Below are positions 46,611 to 58,039 of a stretch of 64,000 nucleotides of DNA, one piece after another. Every line of letters starts with the position of its first letter. The first letter of the stretch is position 1. The notes beneath the pieces were generated by a model. The model searched no databases. It saw only the letters and a program-made list of their open reading frames with translations, and was not told the origin of the DNA. Location of the stretch: contig CAJJDO010000080.1 of the NCBI GenBank assembly GCA_905183005.1, forward strand, positions 124,001 through 188,000, written 5' to 3'. This DNA is from Paramecium pentaurelia. Taxonomy: Eukaryota; Ciliophora; Oligohymenophorea; Peniculida; Parameciidae. The translations under genes and the position numbers were made by a program.

Positions 46611-46870
46611 ATGAGATAGTAGTCATCTAATACAAGTATCAACCAGAATAAACGATAAAAGATCTAATGATTCATATATTCTGAACTTATTTAAGAATAA
46701 ATCACTTATTCTATGGAATAAATAAGATCAAATTACAATATCAGAATTAGAGAAGGGATAATCTGTTTACTATAATAAATTTGTATATTTATAATAAGAA
46801 TGAATAATCACGAATTCAAGAAAAATAAGACAAATAAATAGAAATTCTTTAGGACGAATTAGAAAAATGA
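46611..46870 (+). CDS. Possible small coiled-coil protein
   Basis: About 65-71 residues if a 28-nt intron (GTAGTC...ACCAG) and a second intron of 16 or 34 nt are accepted. The result reads SNDSYILNLFKNKSLILWN then QSRIQEKQDKQIEILQDELE, ending in TGA at 46868. The second part looks like true coding sequence with a coiled-coil pattern. Both intron choices are outside the usual length, so the model is weak. It starts 60 bp after the MORN gene. Confidence 0.35.
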
Positions 46871-47005
46871 ATCATATTTTAATATAATCTTAAATTTAAA
46901 TAATTCTAAGGTCTCTGAACAAAGAATATTAGAATATACAATAATATATTGTACCTATAGATTTAATATTTATTATATATATATTTTTATAGTTTTAAGT
47001 TTATT

Positions 47006-47296
47006 ATGATAGAATATTTATTTAATGTATTACATATTAAATCATGTAATATTTTTATAATGAAAAATAAATCTGCAATTTATATAAAGATTAATTTATT
47101 TTTAACTCTTTATAAATGCAAGACCATGAATTATCCTAGTGAATTAATACATTTATTTATTAATAATCAATTTAGAATTATTAATAATAATTTTGGTGAT
47201 TTACATAATTTTATTATAAAATGTGATCCTATTGAAATTTTCATATTATATATAATGTTTAAGGAAATAATAATAAAATATCCAAATTGTCAATGA
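47006..47296 (+). CDS. Doubtful 96-residue frame lacking TAA/TAG codons
   Basis: The frame runs from ATG to TGA without a single TAA or TAG codon, which is odd here because most genes use these for Gln several times per hundred codons. The composition is Ile/Asn/Phe/Lys-rich (SELIHLFINNQFRIINNNFG), as expected either of random A/T-rich DNA or of a hydrophobic protein. An internal start at NYPSELIHLF is possible. I cannot recognise it and give it low weight. Confidence 0.3.
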   Translation: MIEYLFNVLHIKSCNIFIMKNKSAIYIKINLFLTLYKCKTMNYPSELIHLFINNQFRIINNNFGDLHNFIIKCDPIEIFILYIMFKEIIIKYPNCQ

Positions 47297-47450
47297 TAGT
47301 TTATTATAGATAATCATTTGATTTTTTGTCATAAATTTTTTTATACATAGGATTTCAGATAATTTATAGGTTCATCTCTTTTTAGATAATATAATATTGC
47401 TTTTTATAAATGATTAGTCTTTTCATTTATAAAAAAAGTGATATAAAATT

Positions 47451-48515
47451 ATGAAACCTTTAAATAAAAATGTATAAGTAATTCATGATTGGCATGATGG
47501 TCCAGTTAGAGTGAATCTGAAAAAGTATTGGAAAAAGAATCCTATGGATTACATTTAATTACCTAAACCTTATTCTCAAAAGAATAAGATAACTTATTCA
47601 AAAAGAATCATTAATGATTTCGTTGAAGTTGTCAATAATAGATAAGAGATGGTTAATGGTATTGTTGAAACAGCCAATCATTTTTAGATGGCATCATCCA
47701 AAATATAAGATTGTTTTGCTGAGTTTTATGGTCCTGAAACTCATTATCAATAAGAATTAGATAGAGTTTTAGATAATGTCAAACCTGAATTTAGATACAT
47801 AAAAGCAATAGCACATTAGAATCTAAAAAAAATACATAGTCTTTTGAGAAAGTAAAAACATGAAACTCAATAGGAATTGCATCCATTTAAAATAATGACT
47901 AAAAAAGATAAATTGTTTTTACTTAGTGATCCAAAAAATGCTGATATTTTAAAAAGTGATTCCAGATAATCTAGAACAGAAACTGTTACTATTACTCCTG
48001 GAGAGGATAAGTTTACATCATAATATAAAATAATGATACAAAAAGAACATTAAAGAGAACAACAAAAATAAAATATGATTTAAATTAGATTGTTTGATAG
48101 TTAACTGAAATATTAAGGTGATGATTTTGTAAAATAGAATATATTCAAATCAAACATGAAACATACCTACACTCCTAAAAATATTGATAAAAATTATTAT
48201 GTTAATAATTTGAGACATTCTACTTAGGAATCTGTTGAATTTAAAAATCCATCCCATTTCAAAACAGCTATACATAGTCGTCACATAAGCAAATATACAT
48301 CTCCTAATGGTTCCCAAGATTTGATCATTGGATATGACACTATCAAAGAAGATAAAGTTAATCCTTTGTAATATTCAAGTGAAGGCAATAAAAAGAGATC
48401 TTATCGCTCTTTTAAGGATTTAATAAATTAGCCTAAGGAATTTGAAATCAGAAATATGACAGATACAAAAAAATATACAAGAACATCATCCTAACCTATA
48501 CTAAGTCATATATGA
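47451..48515 (+). CDS. Unknown 354-residue protein
   Basis: Intron-free and clearly coding: CAA/TAA/TAG Gln mix, few hydrophobic runs. It starts KPLNKNVQVIHDWHDGPVRV, has short helical parts (IINDFVEVVNNRQEMVNGIV; KPEFRYIKAIAHQNLKKIHS) and many charged, disordered segments with Tyr/Ser near the C-terminus (KKRSYRSFKDLINQPKEFE). It lacks membrane segments, Cys pairs and nucleotide motifs. It is reminiscent of the many lineage-restricted ciliary or cortical proteins of ciliates, but no family can be named. Confidence 0.6.
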
Positions 48516-48635
48516 TGTTTAAATTATCATTTTAATTTAAATTAAAATTAAACAATACTTCTTTTCATAATATTTACAGGATAATCTTATGTTTTTATCT
48601 TTATAAATGAATATCAAAACAAACACTTAATAATT

Positions 48636-50415
48636 ATGTTATAAGAAGCTTATTATATTTGTGTGAGTACATAATGCTAAAAGGAAAGAATATTAAAAAA
48701 TTGGGAATCCATTGTTGCTCATTAAAATGAAGGTCATGAAGTAATATAGAAAGAAGATTTAATTAATACTATTAATGTTAAATTAAACAAAAAGAAAACA
48801 ACTTTACTTTAAGATTTATTAGCAAGAATTCATAAAATAATGAATAATTAAGAAGATGCTTTGATATCTTTAATAAATCAAAAATTTTTTGAATCTTACA
48901 CAAATTGGAAAGAGTAAATCTAATCATTTTAGCAATTTTAAGATTCCTTACTTCCAAATTAAATTGATGAAAATACAACTATTTCTAAATTAATTGATAT
49001 CTATTAGAATTTAGATAATGAATAACTTCACTTTTTTAAAGATTGTCTATATTAAACAGAATAACAATATAATGCACTCTAGATATAAATAAAGATGTCT
49101 TTAAATAAATCTGATGAATAATTTAAAATGCTTCAATAATCTTTATTTAATTAAATATAAGAAAATAAAAAGTAAAGAGAATTAAAATTATAATATCATT
49201 AAAATAACAATAAAATATAGATTGTTAATTTTTAAAATACATAATCAGAAACTGTACCAATATAATAAAAAGATATTATAATAAAAAATACAATAGATTT
49301 TTAGAATACTTTTAAGGATATTTAATTAAAGAATGATTTTTAAATTGAAAAAGAAACATTAATTTTACAAGAAATCAATCAATAAAGAGAATAGAATCAA
49401 AAGAATCATTATGATCGTTAAGAAAATGGATATAATTTAACTACTAATAATAACAATAATAAATTAAATGAGAAATCACAAAAATATATTGTATTGACAA
49501 AATAAAAGGAAATTCGTAATAATTAACATTTTGAATAATATTCTAATGTCAAATAAAATTCTGAAGAACTTATTTAAAGTTTAAAATTATAATCAGATAC
49601 TTAATATATTAAAAAATCAGAAAATAATATTAAAGATAATAAATAGCTAACAGATATCATATCTGAAATTAAAATATTACCTTTAAAAGGATACAAAGAT
49701 CATTAACAATAATAAAATAATATATAAAATGTTAATAGCAAAGATTAAATTGAATAATCTATAACTTCAGTTAATCAAATAATTCACTAATCATCCATTT
49801 CACCATCAAAACCCCCACCTTTAAAAGGTTATAAGGATAGATAAAATGAAGAACAAAAAAATATAAAATTAACAAGATCTAATGATAAAAGAAATTATTT
49901 AGATACTGATTAAATCAAAGATATATCATAAAACACATCAAAAAGATTTGATATAGATAAATCTGAAAAACATATGAAATATTCTAATAAATTTAGCACA
50001 ATCTTTAGTATAAAAGAGTGTTTTGCTGTTGTTGATGGAGTTTTTAAATTAACAGATAATCATTAATTTCATATTTATTTAAGGTCTTCAGTAGAAAGTT
50101 ATGAAATAGAAACAGGAATGATTAATTTAACTTAAATAAAGTAAAAAAATGCATTTCCATCAATTTATGGAATCAATGAAAAAGGAGGTATTTAATCAAT
50201 TTATTATTTTAGAACTTTTGTTTAATTAAACAAAAACTCCAATTAAATTAAACTTAAATTAATCCTATTTATTTGCATATAGAAAAGATGAAAAAAATCT
50301 AATATGTTTAGATTCAATGAATAATATTCAATATGCAATACAATTACCAAACGATGAAAATTCTGATTATGTCTTCTTTATTAAAATGAGCAATCTAGAA
50401 GTCTAACTTATTTGA
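48636..50415 (+). CDS. Unknown Gln-rich coiled-coil protein with a C-terminal beta-rich domain
   Basis: A protein of 584 residues with one 25-nt intron near the 3' end. The start was fixed by reading upstream in frame to MLQEAYYICVSTQCQKER. Residues ~10-260 are coiled coil (INVKLNKKKTTLLQDLLARI; TEQQYNALQIQIKMSLN). A Gln/Asn-rich middle contains a repeated short motif PLKGYKDH/R (two copies, about 50 residues apart, near SPSKPPPLKGYKD) that looks like a docking peptide. The last ~130 residues are beta-rich (CFAVVDGVFKLTDNHQFHIYL, then LFAYRKDEKNLICLDSM). Together with the N-terminal coil it vaguely resembles B-box/coil/beta-propeller adaptor architectures. Family unknown. Confidence 0.6.
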
Positions 50416-50635
50416 AGTATTAAGTATTTTGTATAATATACAGCATACATACATATATTTCATATTAATTTATTAATCATTCTTATTATTGATTTGATAT
50501 ATTGAGACATATAGTTAATATATATACCATTCTTTAGTGTCTAAATATAAGAGGAATCTTTTCTATTATTATATGATTACATACTCTATGGCTATGATTT
50601 TTTTATATGAAAGTTTGAAAGATTTCCTTTAATTA

Positions 50636-52647
50636 ATGAATAAATTTAAAACTGCACTGAAGGTATGTTTCTCTTTTAAAGGGATAGTTAGGGAAAATCA
50701 AGGTGCTTAATGTTGCAGAGAAGCCATCTGTTGCAAAGTCTATTGCAACTGTGCTTGCTCGTGATTACAAAATAGAAGAAACCAAATCACAATACAACAA
50801 ATTATTCAAATTCAATTTTAAGTTTGGAGAATAAGAAGCTGAAATGTGGATGACATCTGTTACAGGACATTTAAAGAATCTAAAATATCCTAAGTAATAT
50901 TAGAAATGGGATTAATGGGATCCTCTCATTATATTAAAAGATGCAGAAATTGAAAATATAATTCCTTATGAAAAGAGTATCATATTAAGCTAAATCTAGG
51001 ATTTTTGGAAGAGAATTTATAACGTTTTGCAAAAGAATGTAGTCAATTAATCCTTTGGTTGGATTGTGATAGAGAAGGTGAAAATATTGCATTTGAAGTT
51101 CTAGAAGTTTGTAAGGATTCAAATCCATAAATTCAAGTACATCGAGCTCATTTTTCAGCAGTTACTTATGTTGACATTAAGAAAGTAATTTATAATCATC
51201 ATATTATATTTTAGGCATTAGAGAATTTAAAATAGCCAGATGAAAATTTATCTAATTCTGTACTTGCTAGATAGGAAATCGATCTTAGAATAGGAGCTTC
51301 TTTTACTAGATTTCAAACACTGTTATTATAATAGCAATTCAATTTATCTTCAATTATTAGTTATGGTCCATGTTAAATACCTACATTAGGATTTGTTGTA
51401 TAAAGATAAAAAGAGATTGATTCATTTGTGAAAGAGAAGTTTTGGTTTATTTCATGTGAAGATTAAACAGGATGTTAATATAATTGGAGTAGAGGGAATA
51501 TTTTTGAAGAAATGATAGTATTATTATTATTTGAAAGATGTTTTACAGAATAAGCAAAAGTAACTGATGTTTAATAAAAAGAAGTATAAAAGTGGAAACC
51601 ATTTCCTTTATCAACAATTGAATTTGAAAAATTAGCTTCAAAAAAACTTAGAATATCTGCTCATAAAGCAATGGAACTTGCTGAAAAATTATATAATAGA
51701 GGTTATATTAGTTATCCAAGAACAGAAACCAATAAATTTCCACCTACAATTAACTTATAAAATATTATTAGGGATCAAACTAATCATCCTGTATGGGGAC
51801 AATATGCATAAAACTTAATTAATTCTAATTTTGATTAACCTAGAGCAGGTACTAAAGATGATAAAGCTCATCCTCCAATACATCCAGTAAAAATGATGTC
51901 TGAATCAGAAGCTTAAACTACATAAGAATGGGATATTTATTAATTAATTACAAGACATTTCTTAGCATGTTGTTCTAAAAATGCAAAAGGATCTGAAACT
52001 ACAATTAATTTATAAGTTAAAGATGAATCTTTTTATAAATAGGGTTTGATTATTACTGAAAAGAATTATTTAGAAATTTATCCTTATGATGAATGGTCAT
52101 AATAATAAGTTCCAAAATATAATAAAGGGGATGTAATTTAAATTAATTTAAAAGTTCAAAATGGTAAAACATCTCCTCCTAAACCATTAACTGAAGCAGA
52201 ATTAATTGGAATGATGGATAAAAATGGTATAGGAACTGATGCAACAATTCATGAACATATTAATACTATTTAAGAAAGAGAATATGCAATTAAAAAGGGT
52301 TAAATTATCAAACCAACTAAACTTGGGCTAGCATTAGTTGAATCTTATGAAGTGTTAGGATTTACATTACATAAACCACACTTAAGAGCTCTAATGGAAT
52401 AAAGAATGAATGAAGTAGCATAAGGGATGAAATAGAAAAAAGACATAGTAGAAGCAACAATTGATGAAATGAGTGGAATACTAAAAGAATTATAGTTAAA
52501 AAAAAATTTGATCCTATCCACTTTTGGATAATATTTAGAAGCATTAAAAGATTATGATGAAAATAATGATGATGATAATACATAAAATAGAGAATTACCA
52601 TAATAAAATTAATAATTATACTAACCATAAAGACGAAATAACCCAAC

Positions 52648-52739
<92 letters not shown>

Positions 52740-53458
52740 CATCAAACTTTTAGTCATAATGTAATAAATGTGGTACATAACTTGTAGAAATTAAATAAAT
52801 CAATGGATCAATACTTGAAGTATGCTTAAAATGTAGATAAGGTCAAGAAAAATCTTAAAATAATAATTCTTCTAACTACTAATCCAAATCTTTTAAAACA
52901 ACTAATATTGAAGAAACTTTCAAATGTAATTAGTGTAATAATTAAATGAAAATAAGATAATCAAAATTAAAGAATACTTAATTTTTTGGTTGTCTAGGAT
53001 ATCCATAATGCAATTAAGCAATATTCTTACCTGATTATATAAAATCTATTTAGAGAACAGAGAAAAAATGTAAAAAATGCCATTCTATTCTATTTTAAAC
53101 AGAATATTCAGAGAATTCAACTATATAACAAAAATCTTAGTTGCTCTGTCTATATCCTGGATGTTCTGAAGGATTGAAGACTGAATGGAAAATTCAAAAC
53201 AAAGAATCATAATAGACAAATATAAACTTTTCGAAATAAAAATAGGGTTACTTATCAAAGTAAGTTTAATGTAAAAAATGTAATGGTTTTGGACATCAAG
53301 AAGATGTGTGTAATTATAATACTAAAACCATGGTTTACTTAACAGATACCAAGTAAGAATAAAAAAAAAATAAACTCTGCCCTTCATGTGGTATTATAGG
53401 AAGACATCCAAAAGGCTCCAACTGTCCTATGAAAAGAGTAAAGAAGAAAAATGAATGA
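50636..53458 (+). CDS. DNA topoisomerase III (type IA, TOP3) with polyQ linker and zinc-ribbon tail
   Basis: A protein of 914 residues with three introns (25, 23 and 30 nt). The toprim domain starts KVLNVAEKPSVAKSIATVL and has LILWLDCDREGENIAFE (DxDREGE). The catalytic Tyr lies in GYISYPRTETNKFPP, and later core motifs include GTKDDKAHPPIHP and MDKNGIGTDATIHEHI. After the core comes a run of 30 Gln, all coded TAA (52649-52738). Then follow several C-x2-C zinc ribbons (CNKCGTQL...CLKC; CNQCNNQM...CNQ; CKKC...CSEG) and a final CPSCGIIGRHPKGSNCP, as in TOP3-alpha. With RecQ helicase and RMI1 it would dissolve double Holliday junctions. The tail is complete. Confidence 0.95.
52649..52738. repeat. 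(TAA)30 microsatellite encoding Gln30
   Basis: Thirty perfect TAA triplets in the reading frame of topoisomerase III. With the standard code this would be a run of stops; in the ciliate code it is polyglutamine. The preceding codon is ACA and the following ones TCA TCA. Confidence 0.92.
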
Positions 53459-53599
53459 ACTCTCCTTTATTTATGAAGTTAATATATAGACTCACTCTAA
53501 AATCAAATTGATTATCTTTAGACTAAATATTCTGAGTCTTCTTAGCAATAGGCAATTTAGGCCTTCTGTTTATATAAAAATTTAATCCTTAAAATATCT

Positions 53600-54041
53600 C
53601 TTATATCAATTTTATTTAAAATTAAGAATATAAATTGAGATAAAAACAAAAAGAATTATAACAATATGACTGCTCATTTCAGAAAAGGAAACTCATAAAT
53701 ACAAGCAGCGATTTTTCGAAATAACTTACTTTCCAACTTAATTTGAAATTTATTATAAATCGAACATTTTAGTAAATAAATGAATATTGGAAAGCAACAA
53801 TGAAAAATTTTATCCAATAATGATTTAAACTTTAATTAATGTTCTTAATACTAAAGGCTAATTTGTTTTAGGCATAGAGTAAAATATGAACATGATTTAA
53901 ATGCTAAATGATTTTCTGCTTAAATCTAAAGAAATTGTCAATAATCTAAAGTAAATAGGAAAAATATGTTTAACTATTTGCTTGAATTTTAAAAAAAAGT
54001 TTATTAAAATATATAGTAGTATACATATTATTCTCACTTGA
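53600..54041 (+). CDS. Probable small gene, 5' end unresolved
   Basis: A frame without TGA reads KLRQKQKELQQYDCSFQKRK, then SSDFSKQLTFQLNLKFIINR. A 23-nt intron (GTAAAT...GGAAAG, about 53771-53793) leads in frame to YNNEKFYPIMIQTLINVL and LNDFLLKSKEIVNNL. The intron and the exon quality argue for a real gene, but no in-frame ATG is found upstream before a TGA at ~53549, so a first exon is missing from my model. The stop may be at 54041, or at ~53976 if a further 22-nt intron is used. With the later stop it would overlap the convergent gene by 8 bp. Confidence 0.35.
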
Positions 54042-54432
54042 ATTATCTAACCTCAGATTTGTCCTAAGATTTTGAATAAACCTAGAGGGTATAAAACGAT
54101 TTGCAAGGTTTTCTATCAATCATTTATAATTTAGTTTGTCGTTTATTAATTGCGAATTGTAAATTATAAATAGCAGGTTATCTTTATGTACTTATTTTAG
54201 TTAGAGGAATGCTTGTTTTTTCATTAGTCTCAAAAACAAAATAATCTGTATATTCAGTTTTAATTTAAAGTTTATGTTGTTTTGCTTTTTGAATTCTTGA
54301 ATCAAGAGGAGCTCTAATTCCTTCAATATATATTCCACTAAGACGTTTTGACTTGGACATAGAACTCAAACTGCGTCTTTAGAGCAAATAATCGAATAAA
54401 CTTTTTCTACCCCTTAAAGGAGTTGGCTGCAT
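54034..54432 (-). CDS. Small basic protein, unknown
   Basis: A protein of 132 residues (an optional 18-nt intron near the 3' end keeps the frame). It is Arg/Lys/Ser-rich: PTPLRGRKSLFDYLLQRRSL, SMSKSKRLSGIYIEGIRAPL, then KTEYTDYFVFETNEK. There are several potential phosphorylation sites (RKS, RRS, SKS) and no hydrophobic segment. No family was recognised. Confidence 0.5.
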
Positions 54433-54612
54433 AAATTAATATATAATCCCATAAATTTTAAATACAGAAAAGGTATATTAAATGAAGTGTTAGTTAATTA
54501 AATAATGAATATGATGAAATTTGATAGGGACATCTGCTTATTATGATGAACATATCTTCGCTAGTCCTGACTAAATATATTATTTTTATTGAATTTAAAA
54601 TAATATATATTT

Positions 54613-55806
54613 ATGATAAAAATAATACTTGGATTGGTAATCCTAGTCAGTGTAGTAGCTTAAGATGCAATCATATGTAGTGGTTTCATTCGAATTCTAA
54701 AGGCAGATAAATAAGATATAAATGTGAATCAAATTGAAATGAAACTTTTAGGATCAAACAACTAATTCATTGATTATATTGAGATATCTGAAAATGGATT
54801 CTATTCTATAGAAATTGAAGATGATGGTACTCCATTAATCGATTACATTATCTTTATTTAACCTAAAGTTAAAGGATTTATGGCCAGTCCAAATTAAATT
54901 AATTTAAAATTCCAATCAAAAACATTTGATGAGGCAAGCTCATTTTGTAATAAATAATTGAATTTCTCTATCAAAAGAGCACCTGTTGAAGAGCCAAAAT
55001 AATAATAATAACAATAATAACAATAATAATAATAACAATAATAATAATAGCAATAATAATAACATGAATAAAAACAATAGGAATAATAATAATAATAATA
55101 ATAATAACAACAATAAGAAGTGAATTAAAATTAAAATGATAAAGTTGAATAGTAATAAGAATAATTAGAAATAGATTAACATATTGAATATATCAATAGT
55201 AATTCTAATAATTAAGATTATGATTAAACTTATGATGAGAAGTAAGATAAAGAATTAGAAAAAGAATAAATATAGGTTGATGAAATATAGGAAGAATTAT
55301 TAAATGGAGATATTGATGAAAAATCATTTGATCATTTTAGATTGATTGGATAAATAATCTTTGATGGAGATTTCACTTAAACTGAGAAAAATTTATATTT
55401 CATTAAATCATTTAAAGTTTTTGATAATTTGGATGGTAATATATTTCATTTATTTTCTAGAGTAAATTTAAGGAAGAACATTAAGTTTCTAAAATTATTT
55501 TGAAGTAGAAACTAATGAAGCAAAAACTCTAAAATTATAATTAACTGTAGAGAAAACTAAAGAAAAAGGAGAAAGTGTCAACAAGTAGATAAACTTTGAA
55601 TAAAAAATATCTAAGATTTAATTGCTCAATAGATAAATAAGTGCTCAACCAGTAAAAATATTATTTATATGTAGATTGTGTTTGCTATAAAGAAAGAAAC
55701 CCAATATAAAGAATAAAATAAGGTAGGTTAGGTATTTGCACCATTATTAATATTTGGGTTAGTTTTGGCAATGTTTAATTATGATAAAATATTAAAAAAA
55801 AAGTGA
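54613..55806 (+). CDS. Minimal NOMO-like ER membrane protein with Gln-rich spacer
   Basis: A protein of 381 residues with two introns (25 and 23 nt). A signal peptide (MIKIILGLVILVSVVAQ) is followed by CSGFIRI and a beta-sandwich (DYIEISENGFYSIEIEDDG, YIIFIQPKVKGFMASPNQIN, then SSFCNKQLNFSI), the order seen in the first Ig-like repeat of NODAL modulator (NOMO). A Gln-rich, acidic spacer (55000-55116 and on) leads to a second beta-rich part (FDHFRLIGQIIFDGDF) and a C-terminal membrane helix (VFAPLLIFGLVLAMF) with tail NYDKILKKK, a dilysine-type ER signal. Animal NOMO has about a dozen Ig-like repeats and belongs to the NOMO-nicalin-TMEM147 complex at the translocon. This one is far shorter. 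NOMO relation is moderate. Confidence 0.6.
55000..55116. repeat. TAA/CAA repeat encoding a Gln run
   Basis: Thirty-nine codons, nearly all TAA with interspersed CAA and TAG (Gln), broken by a His, two Glu and a Lys. It lies in the spacer of the NOMO-like protein and, unlike the pure TAA run in TOP3, is interrupted. Confidence 0.8.
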
Positions 55807-56502
55807 TTCTATATAATATGTATATTTATGTAAAAGCAAATATATACAATTAATAGTAAAATCAAGTTTTATTTATATTTTTTATTAAAGATTTTAATTA
55901 ATTTTTTTCGAGTAAGGAGTGTGTATTTAGTATCTACAGAACATTATGTCATTATGTTGATATATTATATAAATTTTGTATATAATTATTAAATATAGTT
56001 TCAAATTTTACAATTAAGTAAATTTATAAGTATAAGAACTATTCTAATTTCATTTAAAAATAATACCTGAATGTTATTCAAATAAAATAATTTAATAATA
56101 TATCTAAGATAAATCCTGAAAAATTACAAGTTTTCTTAACAAAAAATTTAGAAATAATTATTATCTTAAAAATTTATATTCTAAATTAATATTACTTTAC
56201 ACAAAATTCCTTAATTATTATAGATTTTAATAGATGATATTTTTTATAATATTTAAATAGATTGAGTCTGAGTCTCAGGTAAATGGCAAAGTTTTTTTAA
56301 TGTAAAATTATTCTAACTTCTGTAAAAAAGGTCAAAAGTTATTTAGTAAAATTGAAAGTCATAATAACTCATCTTGAAATTGTATTTTAATTTGAATTTA
56401 AAAATTAGCTTACGAACTTTTATTCATTTAGAATATTGAATTGTTGTTTAGATTTGAATATTATTTAATTTAGTTTTAATTTTATCGAAATAGATATAAT
56501 GA
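55807..56502. other. AT-rich convergent intergenic region
   Basis: About 700 bp between convergent genes with no supported feature. The plus-strand open frame entering it from 56284 is antisense to PTEN and not taken as a gene. Confidence 0.35.
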
Positions 56503-57975
56503 TCAAAATCCAAAGTTTTTGTGAGTAATTTAATTATTTGTATAATTTTATACAGATTGTAGTGATTTATTATCCTGATTAACTTCGACTACATGTAATT
56601 CAATACGAAAATCTTTTTAGAAGGTTTTACCAGATTTATCCTAATGTGAAAATAAATGAATACTTTGCATGCTTTATCTAGCATAAATTTATCTATCATG
56701 AGGACACCCGTATAATCAAAGAAGTCACAATTAAACCAAGCTTGAAAGAGTTTCTCACTGCTTAGAAATTTAATTATTTTACATACCTTGAGAAAAATCC
56801 TTAATTTAAGAATTATAAAAGAACATCACCTTATAAAATAATGTCTTTGAGTTTAAATTCAATATATGGCTCTAATTTATATTCTTTAACAGGGAATTAA
56901 TTTTTAGAATTATACTCTTTGTCTCTATTTTAAATTCTAAACCAAGGAGCACAACCTCCCAAGAATTTAACATTAGGTACTGGAATCAATCTGATTTTAA
57001 CCAATTCAACTTATTTATTGGGCATGTTATCAGGAACCCACTTATTATTGAGAGCTTTTTCAAAATAAAAGATATATCTAATCTGTGAAGGGATAGTGAC
57101 ACCCTTGAAAAGTTTATTAAAATATTACTTTTTTATTTTTGGTTCTTATCATACCATAATATCTCATAGAATCATAAGCATTGGTGAATTATCTTGCATA
57201 AAGCATATAACAACATATCATGACACCAGTACGTCCCTTAAGCTTTATAAATATTTATTACTTTTCCTGCTTTACAATGAATTCCAGCAACATTTTTGTC
57301 ATGAGTTTTTAGCCAATTATCCTAAATATATTATAAAATTAAATACTAAATCAAGACAGAATTCATAAATAAGAGAGAAAGTGGGTGCTTGATGATCTTG
57401 GAATGGAAATTCTGCTACTTAATTAAAATTAGAATGATCATATTTTCTTTCTTCACAAAGATTATAGACTTTATAATGTCCTGGATGTACTGAATCAAAA
57501 AATCTTCTAACATCCTACATTGAATTTCTGTATATAGATTCAATGTTTTCTGCAGGGAAACCCATAGCAATAATCTTTTCAGTGATATCTAATATAATGA
57601 TTAAAGAATACATGTCAAATCTAAATTAAATCCATTGTAATTGTATCTTCTTTTCTATTTGGAAACCAATAATTTAATGGGATTTGGAACACTCGTTATA
57701 TTTTAATGATTTCCACTAATATGTTGATTCACTTAATTGACTTCTTATCTTAATTATTGAGTGCTAACTCTTTCTCTTAAATTAATTTCCTATCCTTTTT
57801 AATCATCTTAATTAATCCCATTAGCCAATGCAGCAAAATCAACTTGTGACATATAAAAATTGTAATTTTCAGGATCACATTCATCTCCTGAATCTGATAA
57901 CATTTCCTCTTCTCCTGATGATATCTCATTTTATTTTGCCCTCGATTTTAATTCTTCCTATGTTGCACTATGCAT
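56503..57975 (-). CDS. PTEN phosphatidylinositol 3-phosphatase
   Basis: A protein of 441 residues with six introns (23-26 nt). An acidic N-terminal extension of ~130 residues (SSGEEEMLSDSGDE) precedes the phosphatase domain. That domain contains KRRYNYNGFNLDLTYI (the PIP2-binding region; human PTEN has a comparable basic segment), MGFPAENIESIYRN, FPFQDHQAPT and the P-loop HCKAGKGRTGVMIC, identical at every catalytic residue. GVTIPSQIRYIFYFE links to the C2 domain (IPVPNVKFLGGCAPWF, DYTGVLMIDKFMLDKACKD), and the protein ends in a short tail. It removes the 3-phosphate from PIP3, limiting PI3K signalling. All 6 introns are required to join known motifs. The stretch FFDSVHPGHYKVYNLCEERKY is typical of the family. 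Confidence 0.96.
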
Positions 57976-58039
57976 TATTAATATTATAAATGTCTCTGGT
58001 TAAGTTTATTACTATATTTATATTCAATATCTTATAAAA

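Noticed and set aside
52362..52778. Minus-strand frame with a long poly-Ile run
   Set aside because: It is the antisense reading of the TAA repeat and topoisomerase III core.
56284..57391. Plus-strand open frame of about 369 codons starting MAKFFQ
   Set aside because: It is antisense to the PTEN gene, whose motifs and six introns are unambiguous. With TGA as the only stop, long antisense frames are common.
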